A DNA stretch of 6,780 nt from Desulfobacteraceae bacterium (GCA_002868985.1 PKTV01000410.1:1-6780); one strand, 5' to 3'. Counted from the first letter of the stretch, positions 1-6,563 are shown. The notes: a model not told the origin generated them from the letters alone. Numbers and translations are program-made.

Positions 1-323
1 AGCGCTATATTCACCAATTTATAATAAAAATCATACATACGTTTATGACGAAGTGTAACCCTACAGCCTATAGGCATTCCTTCCCTCAACTTAAACGCTG
101 CTATGGACTTTCTAGCACGAGTGACAACCGGTTGCTGACCTGATATAATCTTTAGCTCTTCCACGGCTGAATCAAGGAGTTTGATGTTATGAATCGCTTC
201 GCCAAGCCCCATATTCAATACTATCTTCTCGAGCTTTGGAACTTGCATGATGTTCTCGTATTTAAAAGTTTCCAACAACTTGGGAACGACTTCTTTATGA
301 TAATACAATTTTAATTGTGACAT
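1..323 (-). CDS. rplE: 50S ribosomal protein L5, N-terminal part (runs off the window)
   Basis: L5 binds 5S rRNA in the central protuberance of the large subunit and contacts the P-site tRNA. The first 107 codons are visible, about 60% of the usual length near 180 residues; the rest lies beyond position 1. Reading the minus strand from ATG at 323 gives a start of [16 protein letters not shown], followed by the family stretches [18 protein letters not shown] (about residues 27-44) and the segment running from [16 protein letters not shown] to [12 protein letters not shown]. All of these align with E. coli L5 from memory. The start is fixed by a strong GGAGGG (329-334), 5 nt upstream. It follows rplX by 22 nt, as in the spc operon, where rpsN or rpsZ (S14) would be expected next. 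Truncation is only by the window edge. Identity is near certain. Confidence 0.97.
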   Translation of the reverse strand, partial: MSQLKLYYHKEVVPKLLETFKYENIMQVPKLEKIVLNMGLGEAIHNIKLLDSAVEELKIISGQQPVVTRARKSIAAFKLREGMPIGCRVTLRHKRMYDFYYKLVNIA

Positions 324-345
324 TCAATCCCTCCGGCACACAACC

Positions 346-675
346 CTAAGAATCTATAATTTCATTGCATTTACTGCAAACACGTATCTTTTTCCCATCC
401 TCAAGACGCTTCATTTTGATTCTTACGGGTGTAACACATTTGCTGCACATCAACATAACGTTGGACCAATGAATCGGCGATTCACTCTCAATTATTCCGC
501 CCTGCCTGTTCTTTGAACTGGGCCGGGCATGTTTTTTCATCATATTGATATTTTCAATAATGATTCTGCTATTCTTTCTTTTTAAACTAAGAACCTTACC
601 GATTTTACCCTTATCTTTGCCGGCGACAACCTTTACTTTATCGTCTTTTTTTATGTGACATTTATTTTTTATCAT
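346..675 (-). CDS. rplX: 50S ribosomal protein L24, zinc-ribbon form
   Basis: L24 is an assembly-initiating 50S protein that binds the 5' part of 23S rRNA and lies near the exit tunnel. The 109-residue product has the N-terminal KOW-type segment (about residues 9-38, IKKDDKVKVVAGKDKGKIGK). Its C-terminal region carries two CSKC motifs, Cys77/Cys80 and Cys100/Cys103, which form a four-cysteine zinc ribbon. E. coli L24 lacks such a cysteine set, while many other bacterial L24 proteins have it. The N terminus has a few extra residues (MIKNKCH) before the conserved IKKDD. The ATG at 675 is supported by GGAG (685-688), 9 nt upstream. The gene lies 26 nt after rplN and 22 nt before rplE and ends in TAG. 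Confidence 0.98.
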   Translation of the reverse strand: MIKNKCHIKKDDKVKVVAGKDKGKIGKVLSLKRKNSRIIIENINMMKKHARPSSKNRQGGIIESESPIHWSNVMLMCSKCVTPVRIKMKRLEDGKKIRVCSKCNEIIDS

Positions 676-701
676 GTATCAATTCTCCACTGGGCCTTTA
701 A

Positions 702-1070
702 CTATAATACCTCCGGTGCAAGTGATATAATTTTCATAAATCTTTTGGCTCTGAGCTCTCTCGCTACCGGGCCGAATATACGCGTCCCAATGGGTTCCCT
801 GGCCTGCGTAATTAAAACAGCCGAATTATCATCAAACCGTATGTATGATCCATCCGGTCTTCGAATCTCTTTTTTGGTTCGAACAACAACAGCCCTCAAA
901 ACATCCCCTTTTTTGACCTTGGTATTCGGTATGGCTTCTTTAACAGATACAACAATGATGTCACCGATACTTGCATACCTTCTTCGTGAACCCCCAAGAA
1001 CTTTTATGCAGTATAATATCTTGGCTCCGGAATTATCCGCCACAGTCAATCTTGTCTCCGCCTGGATCAT
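702..1070 (-). CDS. rplN: 50S ribosomal protein L14
   Basis: L14 is a highly conserved 50S protein at the subunit interface; it binds 23S rRNA, forms inter-subunit bridges and neighbours L19. The product is 122 residues, the standard length. It opens with the family signature [17 protein letters not shown] and contains the conserved run [18 protein letters not shown] (about residues 51-68), followed by [17 protein letters not shown] and [13 protein letters not shown]. The start at 1070 has AAGGAAAG (1079-1086) about 8-11 nt upstream. In E. coli this is the first gene of the spc operon, and here too it is set apart from rpsQ by 152 nt. It ends in TAG. Confidence 0.99.
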   Translation of the reverse strand: MIQAETRLTVADNSGAKILYCIKVLGGSRRRYASIGDIIVVSVKEAIPNTKVKKGDVLRAVVVRTKKEIRRPDGSYIRFDDNSAVLITQAREPIGTRIFGPVARELRAKRFMKIISLAPEVL

Positions 1071-1222
1071 CTTTTTTACTTTCCTTATATAAGAATGAAT
1101 TTATAAAATAAATCCATCATTTTTTAGGTTTTTATCTTAAGCTCTTTTTATATCACTTAAAAACCTAAAACGTTCGTAAAAGGTCATGTTTATTGAGGTG
1201 TTAAAAAACCGTCGTTTAACAA
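1071..1222 (-). other. 152-nt rpsQ-rplN intergenic region at the S10/spc boundary
   Basis: This AT-rich non-coding stretch separates rpsQ from rplN, at the same point where E. coli ends the S10 operon and starts the spc operon. It holds a 13-bp perfect inverted repeat (listed separately) and a weaker one with 7-bp arms, TGTTAAA at 1199-1205 and TTTAACA at 1215-1221, directly after the rpsQ stop. I searched the minus strand for a sigma70-type promoter. Several AT-rich blocks resemble a -10 box, but none has a good -35 partner at 16-18 bp, so no promoter is called. The region could be a processing site, an attenuator, or home to an internal promoter; the sequence alone does not decide. Confidence 0.6.
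1122..1170 (-). repeat. 13-bp perfect inverted repeat between rpsQ and rplN (possible hairpin)
   Basis: The arms TTTTAGGTTTTTA (1122-1134) and TAAAAACCTAAAA (1158-1170) are exactly complementary, with a 23-nt spacer. The stem is AU-rich with only two G-C pairs, so it is weak. In the minus-strand transcript it begins about 52 nt after the rpsQ stop and is not followed by a U run, so it is not a canonical intrinsic terminator. Its position suggests a role in mRNA processing or partial attenuation, but this is inference. Confidence 0.6.
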
Positions 1223-1480
1223 TCAAACAGCTTTTTCGACAATTTCTCTAACACGCCATTTCTTGGTTTTGCTAATTGGACTGGACTGGATGATCAACAC
1301 TTTGTCGCCAATACGAGAAGCATTATTTTCATCATGAGCTGCAAATTTGGCACGCCTTCTAATATACTTTTTATAAAGTCTATGCTTAACCAGTCTCTCA
1401 ACCAGGACAACTACGGTCTTGTCCATCTTGTCGCTTACAACAGTGCCGACCATCTGTCTTTTCAATAATCGTTTCTTCAT
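1223..1480 (-). CDS. rpsQ: 30S ribosomal protein S17
   Basis: S17 is a primary 16S rRNA-binding protein with an OB fold, needed early in 30S assembly. The 85-residue product is of normal length. After a basic start (MKKRLLKRQ) it has the family core [20 protein letters not shown] (about residues 11-30), then [19 protein letters not shown] and the [20 protein letters not shown] stretch. The start at 1480 is chosen from family length. The 13-nt gap after rpmC holds no Shine-Dalgarno, so initiation probably depends on translational coupling to rpmC. An internal ATG at residue 10 would remove the usual basic N terminus and is less likely. This is the last gene of the S10 cluster and ends in TGA. 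Confidence 0.98.
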   Translation of the reverse strand: MKKRLLKRQMVGTVVSDKMDKTVVVLVERLVKHRLYKKYIRRRAKFAAHDENNASRIGDKVLIIQSSPISKTKKWRVREIVEKAV

Positions 1481-1493
1481 TGCAATAATTATT

Positions 1494-1697
1494 TTAACCC
1501 GTTTCCTTATTTAATTCAGATTGTTTTATGAAGGTTTTCACCCTGGCAATATCGCGTTTGGTTTGCTTCATCTTCTGGGGATTTTCGAGCTGGCCGGTTT
1601 CATGTTGAAAGCGCAGGTTAAATAATCCCTCTTTAAGATCATCCAGTTTTCGGAGCATTTCTTCCATGCTCAGATCTTTAATCTCACTCGCTTTCAT
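1494..1697 (-). CDS. rpmC: 50S ribosomal protein L29
   Basis: L29 sits beside L23 at the polypeptide exit, near the docking site for trigger factor and SRP. The 67-residue product fits the family's two-helix antiparallel hairpin: [20 protein letters not shown] forms the first helix, [20 protein letters not shown] covers the turn with the hallmark LRFQ and GQLENP motifs, and the rest forms the second helix ([13 protein letters not shown]). Its ATG shares one base with the rplP stop (TAATG, at 1695-1699), which indicates coupled translation with L16. It ends in TAA, 13 nt before rpsQ. Confidence 0.98.
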   Translation of the reverse strand: MKASEIKDLSMEEMLRKLDDLKEGLFNLRFQHETGQLENPQKMKQTKRDIARVKTFIKQSELNKETG

Positions 1698-2110
1698 TAC
1701 AAAGCACCCCTCTCTATAAATCTTGTTTTTACAGAAAGCTTATGCGAGGCAAGCCGAAGCGCTTCTTTGGCCAGGTCTCTGGAAACACCTTCCATTTCAT
1801 AGAGGATCCTTCCGGGGCGAATGACGGCCACCCATCCTTCAGGAGATCCTTTTCCTTTTCCCATTCTGACTTCAGCAGGCTTTTTCGTAAAGGGTTTATC
1901 CGGGAATATCCTTATCCACATCTTTCCGCCCCTTTTCACGTGCCGTGTCATTGCGATACGTGCGGCCTCGATCTGCTTTGAACTGATTGTCCCGCACTCT
2001 ACGGCCTGCAATCCAAATTCACCGTGATCGAGATTACACCCCCGATATGAAACCCCCTTCATCCTGCCTTTTTGCTGTTTACGAAATTTTACCTTCTTTG
2101 GACTAAGCAT
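1697..2110 (-). CDS. rplP: 50S ribosomal protein L16
   Basis: L16 organises 23S rRNA near the peptidyl-transferase centre and A-site tRNA and is added late in 50S assembly. The product is 137 residues, full length, beginning [19 protein letters not shown]. It contains [40 protein letters not shown] and the conserved loop [15 protein letters not shown] (about residues 81-95). Arg82 aligns with E. coli Arg81, the residue hydroxylated by YcfD/RoxA; whether it is modified here cannot be seen. The start at 2110 has GGAG (2120-2123) at 9 nt and a second GGAG touching the ATG. It lies 242 nt after rpsC, an unusually long gap for this pair, and overlaps rpmC by one base. Confidence 0.99.
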   Translation of the reverse strand: MLSPKKVKFRKQQKGRMKGVSYRGCNLDHGEFGLQAVECGTISSKQIEAARIAMTRHVKRGGKMWIRIFPDKPFTKKPAEVRMGKGKGSPEGWVAVIRPGRILYEMEGVSRDLAKEALRLASHKLSVKTRFIERGAL

Positions 2111-2352
2111 CTCCTATCTCTCCATCACAACTTTGTTCGGTACCAAATAAAAGTCAAAAAGCAGCTTTTCTACAAACCCTCTCAAAATTGCAGATTCCGC
2201 TCAAGGACAAAGCGAGACCCGATAAAAAGCGCAGCATACAGGGAAAGTATGTGAACATTTTGAAGAGGCTCGTTGAAAATCCCGTCATGCGGGGCAACAC
2301 CATGCTTGGGCGTTAGATGTATTTTTGAGATGGTTTGTACAACGATCCAGAC
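2111..2352 (-). other. 242-nt rpsC-rplP intergenic region carrying an inserted repeat element
   Basis: rpsC and rplP are usually adjacent or nearly so, so 242 nt is conspicuous. Most of it (2171-2339) is a 169-bp segment bounded by inverted repeats. The remainder is a short flank next to rpsC (2340-2352) and about 60 nt upstream of rplP. That 60-nt flank holds a 13-bp odd palindrome, AAAAGCAGCTTTT (about 2157-2169), immediately outside the element, and the rplP ribosome binding site. No convincing gene is present. Confidence 0.75.
2171..2339. mobile_element. MITE-like element, 169 bp, with 19-bp terminal inverted repeats
   Basis: The left end TACAAACCCTCTCAAAATT (2171-2189) and the reverse complement of the right end (2321-2339), TACAAACCATCTCAAAAAT, match at 17 of 19 positions. 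Both ends begin with TA, as expected if the element duplicates a TA target in the manner of IS630/Tc1-mariner-derived MITEs; that family link is inference. The interior has no transposase-sized frame. It contains short inverted repeats, CATAC/GTATG at 2235-2239 and 2247-2251, and CCCG/CGGG at 2281-2284 and 2290-2293. It is more GC-rich in its centre than the neighbouring spacers. It sits in the spacer between rpsC and rplP and breaks neither gene. It could instead be a dispersed palindromic repeat of another type. Confidence 0.6.
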
Positions 2353-3003
2353 CTAACCACCAATCGCCACCTTATCTTTTTTTAAAATTTCTCCTTTAAA
2401 AATAAACACTTTTATACCGATAAGTCCGTATGTTGTTTGAGCTTCTATAAAACCGTAGTCTATATCCGCCCTTAAAGTATGTAAAGGTATTCGGCCCTCT
2501 CTATACTGTTCGGTCCTCGCCATCTCAGCCCCGCCTAACCGGCCTGAACATATAATTTTTATACCCTCGGCACCAAATCGCATCGCGGATGAAATGCCAC
2601 GCTTCATGGCACGTCGAAATGCAACCCTCCGTACAATCTGAAGAGCTATATTTTCAGCGACAAGCTGGGCATCAAGCTCGGGTTTTCTGACTTCCTGGAT
2701 ATCGATAATGATTTCATGTGAAACAATTTTTTCAAGTTCTTTTTTGAGTAACGCTATCTCAGATCCCTTCTTCCCGATGACAATTCCCGGCCTGGATGTA
2801 AATACACGGAGCCTGACTCGCTTGGACGATCTTTCAATTTCAACCCTTGAAATACCTGCATGGTATAGTCTCTTTTTTATAAACTTCCTTATATTATAAT
2901 CTTCTAGAATATAATCAGCATAATTTTTTCCAGCATACCACCGAGATTCCCAGGTTTTAACAATACCCAATCTCAAACTAATAGGATTTACTTTCTGGCC
3001 CAA
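2353..3003 (-). CDS. rpsC: 30S ribosomal protein S3 (TTG start)
   Basis: S3 lies at the mRNA entry channel of the 30S head and contributes to the ribosomal helicase. The 216-residue product starts [20 protein letters not shown]. It has a type-II KH domain with GKKG at residues 77-80, and the C-terminal domain with [12 protein letters not shown] and [18 protein letters not shown]. Arg130, Arg131 and Lys134 align with the E. coli helicase residues Arg131, Arg132 and Lys135. The basic C-terminal tail of E. coli S3 is absent, which is common outside gammaproteobacteria. The start codon is TTG, fixed by the invariant GQKVNP motif right after it and by AAGGAGG (3011-3017), 7 nt upstream. The stop is TAG. 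Spacing from rplV is 21 nt. Confidence 0.98.
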   Translation of the reverse strand: MGQKVNPISLRLGIVKTWESRWYAGKNYADYILEDYNIRKFIKKRLYHAGISRVEIERSSKRVRLRVFTSRPGIVIGKKGSEIALLKKELEKIVSHEIIIDIQEVRKPELDAQLVAENIALQIVRRVAFRRAMKRGISSAMRFGAEGIKIICSGRLGGAEMARTEQYREGRIPLHTLRADIDYGFIEAQTTYGLIGIKVFIFKGEILKKDKVAIGG

Positions 3004-3010
3004 GCTGTTA

Positions 3011-3017
3011 CCTCCTT
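3011..3017 (-). promoter_or_regulatory. Strong Shine-Dalgarno for the rpsC TTG start
   Basis: AAGGAGG on the minus strand lies 7 nt before the TTG at 3003. It matches the anti-Shine-Dalgarno almost perfectly and is the strongest site in the window, which plausibly offsets the weak start codon. Confidence 0.9.
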
Positions 3018-3024
3018 TTTAGAT

Positions 3025-3357
3025 CTAACCTTCAGATAAAATTACCGTTATATGGGCGGTCCTTTTTAATATGCGTGTTCCTCTGCCGCGCGCTCTAGCT
3101 TTGAAACGCTTCAACGTTGGCCCCTGGTCCGCCGTAATATTATGAATAATCAGAGAATCGACATCCATATCCGGATATTGATCAGCATTTGCCACTGCGC
3201 TTCTGATTGTTTTTTCAACGATTGATGCTGCCTTCTGCGGCATAAATTTGAGTATGTTCAGGCCCTCTTCTACGGGTTTTCCCTTAACACCATCGATCAA
3301 TTTGCGAACTTTCTGAGGAGAAATGCGAATATATTTTGCTACAGCTTTAACTTCCAT
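3025..3357 (-). CDS. rplV: 50S ribosomal protein L22
   Basis: L22 contacts all domains of 23S rRNA, and its long beta-hairpin lines the exit tunnel at the constriction, where macrolide resistance changes arise in other species. From the ATG at 3357 the product is 110 residues, beginning [20 protein letters not shown]. It contains the [14 protein letters not shown] region and ends with the hairpin and strand segment [20 protein letters not shown]. An upstream in-frame ATG at 3366 would add three residues, but AAGGA (3368-3372) then lies only 1 nt away, versus 10 nt from 3357. The MEVKA start also matches the family. The gene lies 26 nt after rpsS, 21 nt before rpsC, and ends in TAG with a second in-frame stop two codons on. 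Confidence 0.97.
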   Translation of the reverse strand: MEVKAVAKYIRISPQKVRKLIDGVKGKPVEEGLNILKFMPQKAASIVEKTIRSAVANADQYPDMDVDSLIIHNITADQGPTLKRFKARARGRGTRILKRTAHITVILSEG

Positions 3358-3383
3358 CACAAACATTTCCTTTTCTACCAGCT

Positions 3384-3665
3384 TTACCGCTTTAATCTTG
3401 ATTTTTTATCAGCAGCATGACCATAAAACGTCCGAGTCGGTGAAAATTCACCGAGCTTATGTCCTACCATGTCCTCTGTTACAAATACGGGAACAAACTT
3501 TCTTCCATTATGAACCGCCAGAGTAATACCCACCATCTCAGGCACTATTGTAGACCTTCTGGACCATGTCTTAACCACTCTGCTGCTCCGGGTCTCCTGG
3601 GCGATACGTACTTTCTTAAACAGTTTTTGATCAACAAACGGACCTTTTTTCAACGATCGTGGCAT
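3384..3665 (-). CDS. rpsS: 30S ribosomal protein S19
   Basis: S19 is in the 30S head, forms a complex with S13 and reaches toward the A-site tRNA and inter-subunit bridges. The 93-residue product is standard: it starts [15 protein letters not shown] and holds [20 protein letters not shown] (about residues 32-51), the signature [20 protein letters not shown] (about 54-73), then [16 protein letters not shown]. The start at 3665 has AGGAGA (3670-3675), 4 nt upstream, placed in the 11-nt gap right after the rplB stop. It ends in TAA. Confidence 0.99.
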   Translation of the reverse strand: MPRSLKKGPFVDQKLFKKVRIAQETRSSRVVKTWSRRSTIVPEMVGITLAVHNGRKFVPVFVTEDMVGHKLGEFSPTRTFYGHAADKKSRLKR

Positions 3666-3676
3666 AACTTCTCCTG

Positions 3677-4504
3677 CTATTTCTTCGTACGCTTTTTAAT
3701 AATATAGCGATTGCTTTTTCTTGTTTTGCGCGTTTTAAAACCTTTTGTCGGCATACCCCAAGGGCTGCATGGATGTCGTCCACCGGAAGATCTTCCCTCA
3801 CCGCCACCCATTGGATGGTCAACCGGGTTCATGGCAACACCTCTAACTTTGGGACGTCTGCCGAGCCATCGTTTGCGTCCTGCTTTACCAAGAGATATAT
3901 TCTCATGGATCACGTTTCCAAGCTGACCGATGGTAGCCTTGCAGTTTGAAAGGACCATTCGGACTTCTCCGGATGGAAGTTTTATAAGCGCATAGCGATC
4001 TTCCTTTGCCATTAACTGGGCGTATGTTCCGGCGCTTCTTACAATCTGTCCACCCTTTCCGATACGCAATTCAATGTTATGAATATGTGTTCCAAGGGGA
4101 ATATTGATAAGGGGTAATGTATTGCCGGGTTTTATATCTGCTTCAGGTCCTGAAATCACGGTGTCGCCAACCCCAAGATTCACCGGTGCCAGTATGTATC
4201 GCTTTTCACCATCGGCATAGAAAAGAAGCGCAATCCGCGCAGATCGATTCGGGTCATACTCGATGGCAGCCACTCTGGCAGGAATCCCTATTTTATCTCT
4301 TTTAAAATCGATAACCCTGTAATGCCGTTTATGACCGCCCCCGCGATGTCTGCACGTAATACGACCGTAAGAGTTTCGGCCTCCTTTTTTCCTAATCACC
4401 TTTAAGAGACTCTTTTCAGGAGTCGTGCTAGTAATTTCATCAAATGTTGAATATGATTGAGCACGCCTCCCGGCAGAAGTAGGTTTTACTTTTTTTACAG
4501 CCAT
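3677..4504 (-). CDS. rplB: 50S ribosomal protein L2
   Basis: L2 is one of the largest and most conserved 50S proteins, required for subunit association and for peptidyl-transferase centre assembly. At 275 residues it matches the usual length. Recognisable blocks are [20 protein letters not shown] (41-60), [13 protein letters not shown] (81-93), [20 protein letters not shown] (126-145) and the catalytic-side loop [14 protein letters not shown] (225-238). His230 aligns with the essential E. coli His229 (mature numbering). The second His of the E. coli HPH is Met here, a variant I recall in several other phyla. The start at 4504 has AAAAGGGG (4511-4518), 6 nt upstream. The gene is 21 nt after rplW, and its TAG stop is followed after 11 nt by rpsS. 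Confidence 0.99.
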   Translation of the reverse strand: MAVKKVKPTSAGRRAQSYSTFDEITSTTPEKSLLKVIRKKGGRNSYGRITCRHRGGGHKRHYRVIDFKRDKIGIPARVAAIEYDPNRSARIALLFYADGEKRYILAPVNLGVGDTVISGPEADIKPGNTLPLINIPLGTHIHNIELRIGKGGQIVRSAGTYAQLMAKEDRYALIKLPSGEVRMVLSNCKATIGQLGNVIHENISLGKAGRKRWLGRRPKVRGVAMNPVDHPMGGGEGRSSGGRHPCSPWGMPTKGFKTRKTRKSNRYIIKKRTKK

Positions 4505-4525
4505 TTCTTACCCCTTTTATACTTC

Positions 4526-4813
4526 TTATACTCCCTCAAAAAAATCGATTCGCTCACCGGGCATCAATCTGACAATCGCTTTCTTCCAGTCCCTGCGTTT
4601 TCCTGTAATTCGACCTCTTTGTTTGATCTTGCCCTTGACCTGTATTGTTCTTACCGTATCGACCTTGACATTGAAAATATTCTCGACAGCCTTTTTAATC
4701 TCAACTCTGTTCGCCCTGCGATCGACTTCGAACGTAATCTGATTATAACTCTCTTTTTGAATATTGGTTTTTTCAGTAACCAAGGGCCGTTTAATTAAAT
4801 CATGCGGAATCAT
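4526..4813 (-). CDS. rplW: 50S ribosomal protein L23
   Basis: L23 rings the exit tunnel and is the docking site for trigger factor and the signal recognition particle. The 95-residue product is normal in size. It has RPLVTEKT near the N terminus, where Glu14 aligns with E. coli Glu18, the chaperone-contact residue. [20 protein letters not shown] and the [20 protein letters not shown] segment form the extended loop and last strand. Its ATG overlaps the rplD stop by 4 nt (ATGA), indicating translational coupling. GGGAGG (4822-4827), 8 nt upstream, lies inside the end of rplD. It ends in TAA, 21 nt before rplB. Confidence 0.98.
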   Translation of the reverse strand: MIPHDLIKRPLVTEKTNIQKESYNQITFEVDRRANRVEIKKAVENIFNVKVDTVRTIQVKGKIKQRGRITGKRRDWKKAIVRLMPGERIDFFEGV

Positions 4814-5433
4814 CCAAGCAGCCTCCCTTCAATGGACTTGATCGAAGACTCAAGCAAAACAACATTCTCATATTTAAGAATGTCATATACGTTCATTCCT
4901 TCCACTCTTAATACTTTTACTCCGGGAACGTTTCTGGAAGACAATTCGAGATTCTCATTCTTTTGTTCAGTGATAATCAATGCATTTTTCAGGCTTAATA
5001 CATCCATAACTGAAAAGAATTCTTTGGTCTTAATCTTATCGAGATCAAACTCGTCAATCACAATAAGGTTGTCTTCTTTAAGTTTTATGCTCAAAGCCAT
5101 CTTAAGTGCCAGTCTTTTAACCTTTTTGGGGACCTTGTACGAATAGGATCTTGGATCAGGCCCAAACACAGAACCTCCCCCTCTTAACAGGGGTGATTTA
5201 ATATCACCACGGCGTGCACGACCGGTTCCTTTTTGTCTAAAAAGTTTTCTTCCACTTCCCTTTACATCGCTGCGATGCTTTACGGAAGCGGAACCCGCAC
5301 GTCTATTTGCACGTTGCATGGTTACAACTTCATGCAGTATACTCGATTTAACAGGAATCTTGAAAATGTTGTCTTCAAGTTCAACCTGTGACACTTTTTC
5401 TGCTTTACGATTTATAACATCTACAACAGCCAT
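4810..5433 (-). CDS. rplD: 50S ribosomal protein L4
   Basis: L4 assists early 50S assembly and lines the exit tunnel opposite L22; in E. coli it also represses its own operon. The product is 207 residues, a typical length. The long tunnel loop is clear at about residues 41-98: [40 protein letters not shown] (66-85) and [14 protein letters not shown]. The globular C-terminal part contains [20 protein letters not shown] and [13 protein letters not shown]. The ribosome binding site at 5433 is weak, with at best GAG about 9 nt upstream, and an overlapping out-of-frame ATG lies just before the start. It follows rplC after a long 131-nt gap and overlaps rplW by 4 nt. No E. coli-like L4 target leader is visible upstream of rpsJ. 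Confidence 0.98.
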   Translation of the reverse strand: MAVVDVINRKAEKVSQVELEDNIFKIPVKSSILHEVVTMQRANRRAGSASVKHRSDVKGSGRKLFRQKGTGRARRGDIKSPLLRGGGSVFGPDPRSYSYKVPKKVKRLALKMALSIKLKEDNLIVIDEFDLDKIKTKEFFSVMDVLSLKNALIITEQKNENLELSSRNVPGVKVLRVEGMNVYDILKYENVVLLESSIKSIEGRLLG

Positions 5434-5564
5434 ATCATTAATATCTCAAGATTTCTTTTATTTATTTTATCGTTTAATTCTTTCAAACGGGCTTAGATAT
5501 ATTTAATTTTATATCCAGCTAAACGCGGGATATGAGTGGATTCAGGCTCGTTTTGAAAAAACCA
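5434..5564 (-). other. 131-nt rplC-rplD intergenic region with alternative small hairpins
   Basis: This AT-rich gap is longer than is usual between rplC and rplD. In the minus-strand transcript ATATCC (5528-5533) can pair with GGATAT (5511-5516) across an 11-nt loop. Alternatively GATATA (5510-5515) can pair with TATATC (5496-5501) across an 8-nt loop. The two pairings use the same central bases and exclude each other. No gene, strong ribosome binding site or convincing promoter was found. Confidence 0.5.
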
Positions 5565-6200
5565 TCATTTTTTAGCGATTTTGGGTTTCTTTATTTCAAC
5601 AATACCGTTTCTTGAACCCGGAATGGCACCTTTTATCAGAATAAGATTTTCTTCCGGCCTAATATCGACAATTTCCAAATTTCGAATTGTTTTTCTAGTA
5701 TTCCCGAATTGGCCCGGCATTTTTTTGCCCTTAATAACCTTTGCAGGCCAAGCACTGCAACCGATGGACCCTGGAATTCTGTGGCTGTGACTACCATGAG
5801 TTTTCTTGCCGCCATGGAATCCATGACGTTTAATAACACCGGAAAAACCTCTTCCTTTGGTCGTTCCGGTAACATCAATATGTTCTCCGATATTAAAAAT
5901 ATCTATATTTATTGTCTGACCAAGGCCGTATTCACTTGGATCATTCACGTCAACTTCATGCAGAAATGCAAAACGCGTTTCACCACTTTTTTTGAGATGA
6001 CCTTCCAACGCTTTGTTTACACGAGATTTTTTTTTCTCTCCAAAACCAAGCTGAAGTGCATTATATCCGTCGGTGGCAACGGTCTTTATCTGGGTAACCA
6101 CACATGGTCCAAGCTGAATGGCTGTCACCGGAACATATTGACCTTCGGAAGTGAACAGACCCGTCATTCCCAATTTTTTTCCTATCAATCCATTACACAT
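5565..6200 (-). CDS. rplC: 50S ribosomal protein L3
   Basis: L3 binds near the 3' end of 23S rRNA, starts 50S assembly and reaches the peptidyl-transferase centre with its central extension. The 211-residue product opens with GLIGKKLGMTGLFTSEG (4-20). It has DVTGTTKGRGFSGVIKRHGF (109-128), THGSHSHRIPGSIG (134-147) and KGKKMPGQFGN (157-167), all family landmarks. At the position of E. coli Gln150, the PrmB methylation site, there is Ala150 (context SIGCSAWPAK), so that modification cannot occur. The ATG at 6200 is set by family alignment. AAAGGGA lies too far upstream (about 13-14 nt) to be ideal, so the site is weak. It is 51 nt after rpsJ and ends in TGA. Confidence 0.98.
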   Translation of the reverse strand: MCNGLIGKKLGMTGLFTSEGQYVPVTAIQLGPCVVTQIKTVATDGYNALQLGFGEKKKSRVNKALEGHLKKSGETRFAFLHEVDVNDPSEYGLGQTINIDIFNIGEHIDVTGTTKGRGFSGVIKRHGFHGGKKTHGSHSHRIPGSIGCSAWPAKVIKGKKMPGQFGNTRKTIRNLEIVDIRPEENLILIKGAIPGSRNGIVEIKKPKIAKK

Positions 6201-6251
6201 TACTATTCTATTATCCCTTTGTCGCTTTTATGAAACAACCTTTATTAAATG

Positions 6252-6563
6252 CTACAGTTTTATCTCAACATCTACGCCCGGAGAAAGATCCAGCTTCATT
6301 AAAGCATCAACAGTTTGTTGAGTCGGCTCCAGAATATCGAGAAGCCTTTTGTGTGTTCTGATCTCAAACTGTTCACGAGATTTCTTGTCTACATGAGGAG
6401 ATCGAAGAACACAATATTTGTTGATTCTTGTTGGAAGTGGTATGGGTCCGACGACCTTTGCTCCGGTTTTATTGGCCGTATCGACAATATCTCCAACAGA
6501 TTGATCCAGCAGTTTATGGTCATATGCCTTGAGCCTAATCCTGATTTTAGTATTCATTATCAT
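6252..6563 (-). CDS. rpsJ: 30S ribosomal protein S10
   Basis: S10 is a 30S head protein that also serves as NusE, the partner of NusB and NusG in antitermination and transcription-translation coupling. The product of 103 residues (or 101) has the full family sequence: [18 protein letters not shown] near the start, [20 protein letters not shown] (about 38-57), [20 protein letters not shown] and the C-terminal [13 protein letters not shown]. Two in-frame ATGs, 6563 and 6557, are possible. A single GAG is 4 nt from the first and 10 nt from the second, so the sequence does not decide; the longer form is listed. It is only 15 nt after tuf, so it is probably co-transcribed with it. It ends in TAG. 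Confidence 0.97.
   Translation of the reverse strand: MIMNTKIRIRLKAYDHKLLDQSVGDIVDTANKTGAKVVGPIPLPTRINKYCVLRSPHVDKKSREQFEIRTHKRLLDILEPTQQTVDALMKLDLSPGVDVEIKL

Noticed and set aside
655..1092. Plus-strand open frame of 145 codons opposite rplN
   Set aside because: It is antisense to the fully conserved L14 gene, matches no family I recognise, and has no ribosome binding site support.
1085..1120. An 11-codon minus-strand frame ([11 protein letters not shown]) ending at the rplN Shine-Dalgarno, resembling a leader peptide
   Set aside because: It has no ribosome binding site of its own, and short frames of this size are common by chance in AT-rich spacers.
1122..1170. Intrinsic terminator at the end of the S10 cluster
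   Set aside because: The stem has only two G-C pairs, a 23-nt loop and no downstream U tract in the minus-strand transcript.
1071..1222. A sigma70 promoter for the spc genes, by analogy with E. coli
   Set aside because: AT-rich -10-like blocks exist, but none has a credible -35 partner at proper spacing, so I did not call one.
2072..2254. Plus-strand open frame spanning the rplP start and half of the inserted element
   Set aside because: It crosses the boundary between a conserved gene and the inserted segment, and its product has no recognisable domain.
3025..3366. Longer rplV start at 3366 (MFVMEVKA)
   Set aside because: The Shine-Dalgarno lies only 1 nt from that ATG; the ATG at 3357 has proper spacing and matches the family N terminus.
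5709..6233. Plus-strand open frame of 174 codons opposite rplC
   Set aside because: It lies antisense to L3, is rich in Phe, Thr and Asn as expected for a mirror of a Lys/Gly-rich gene, and has no family features.
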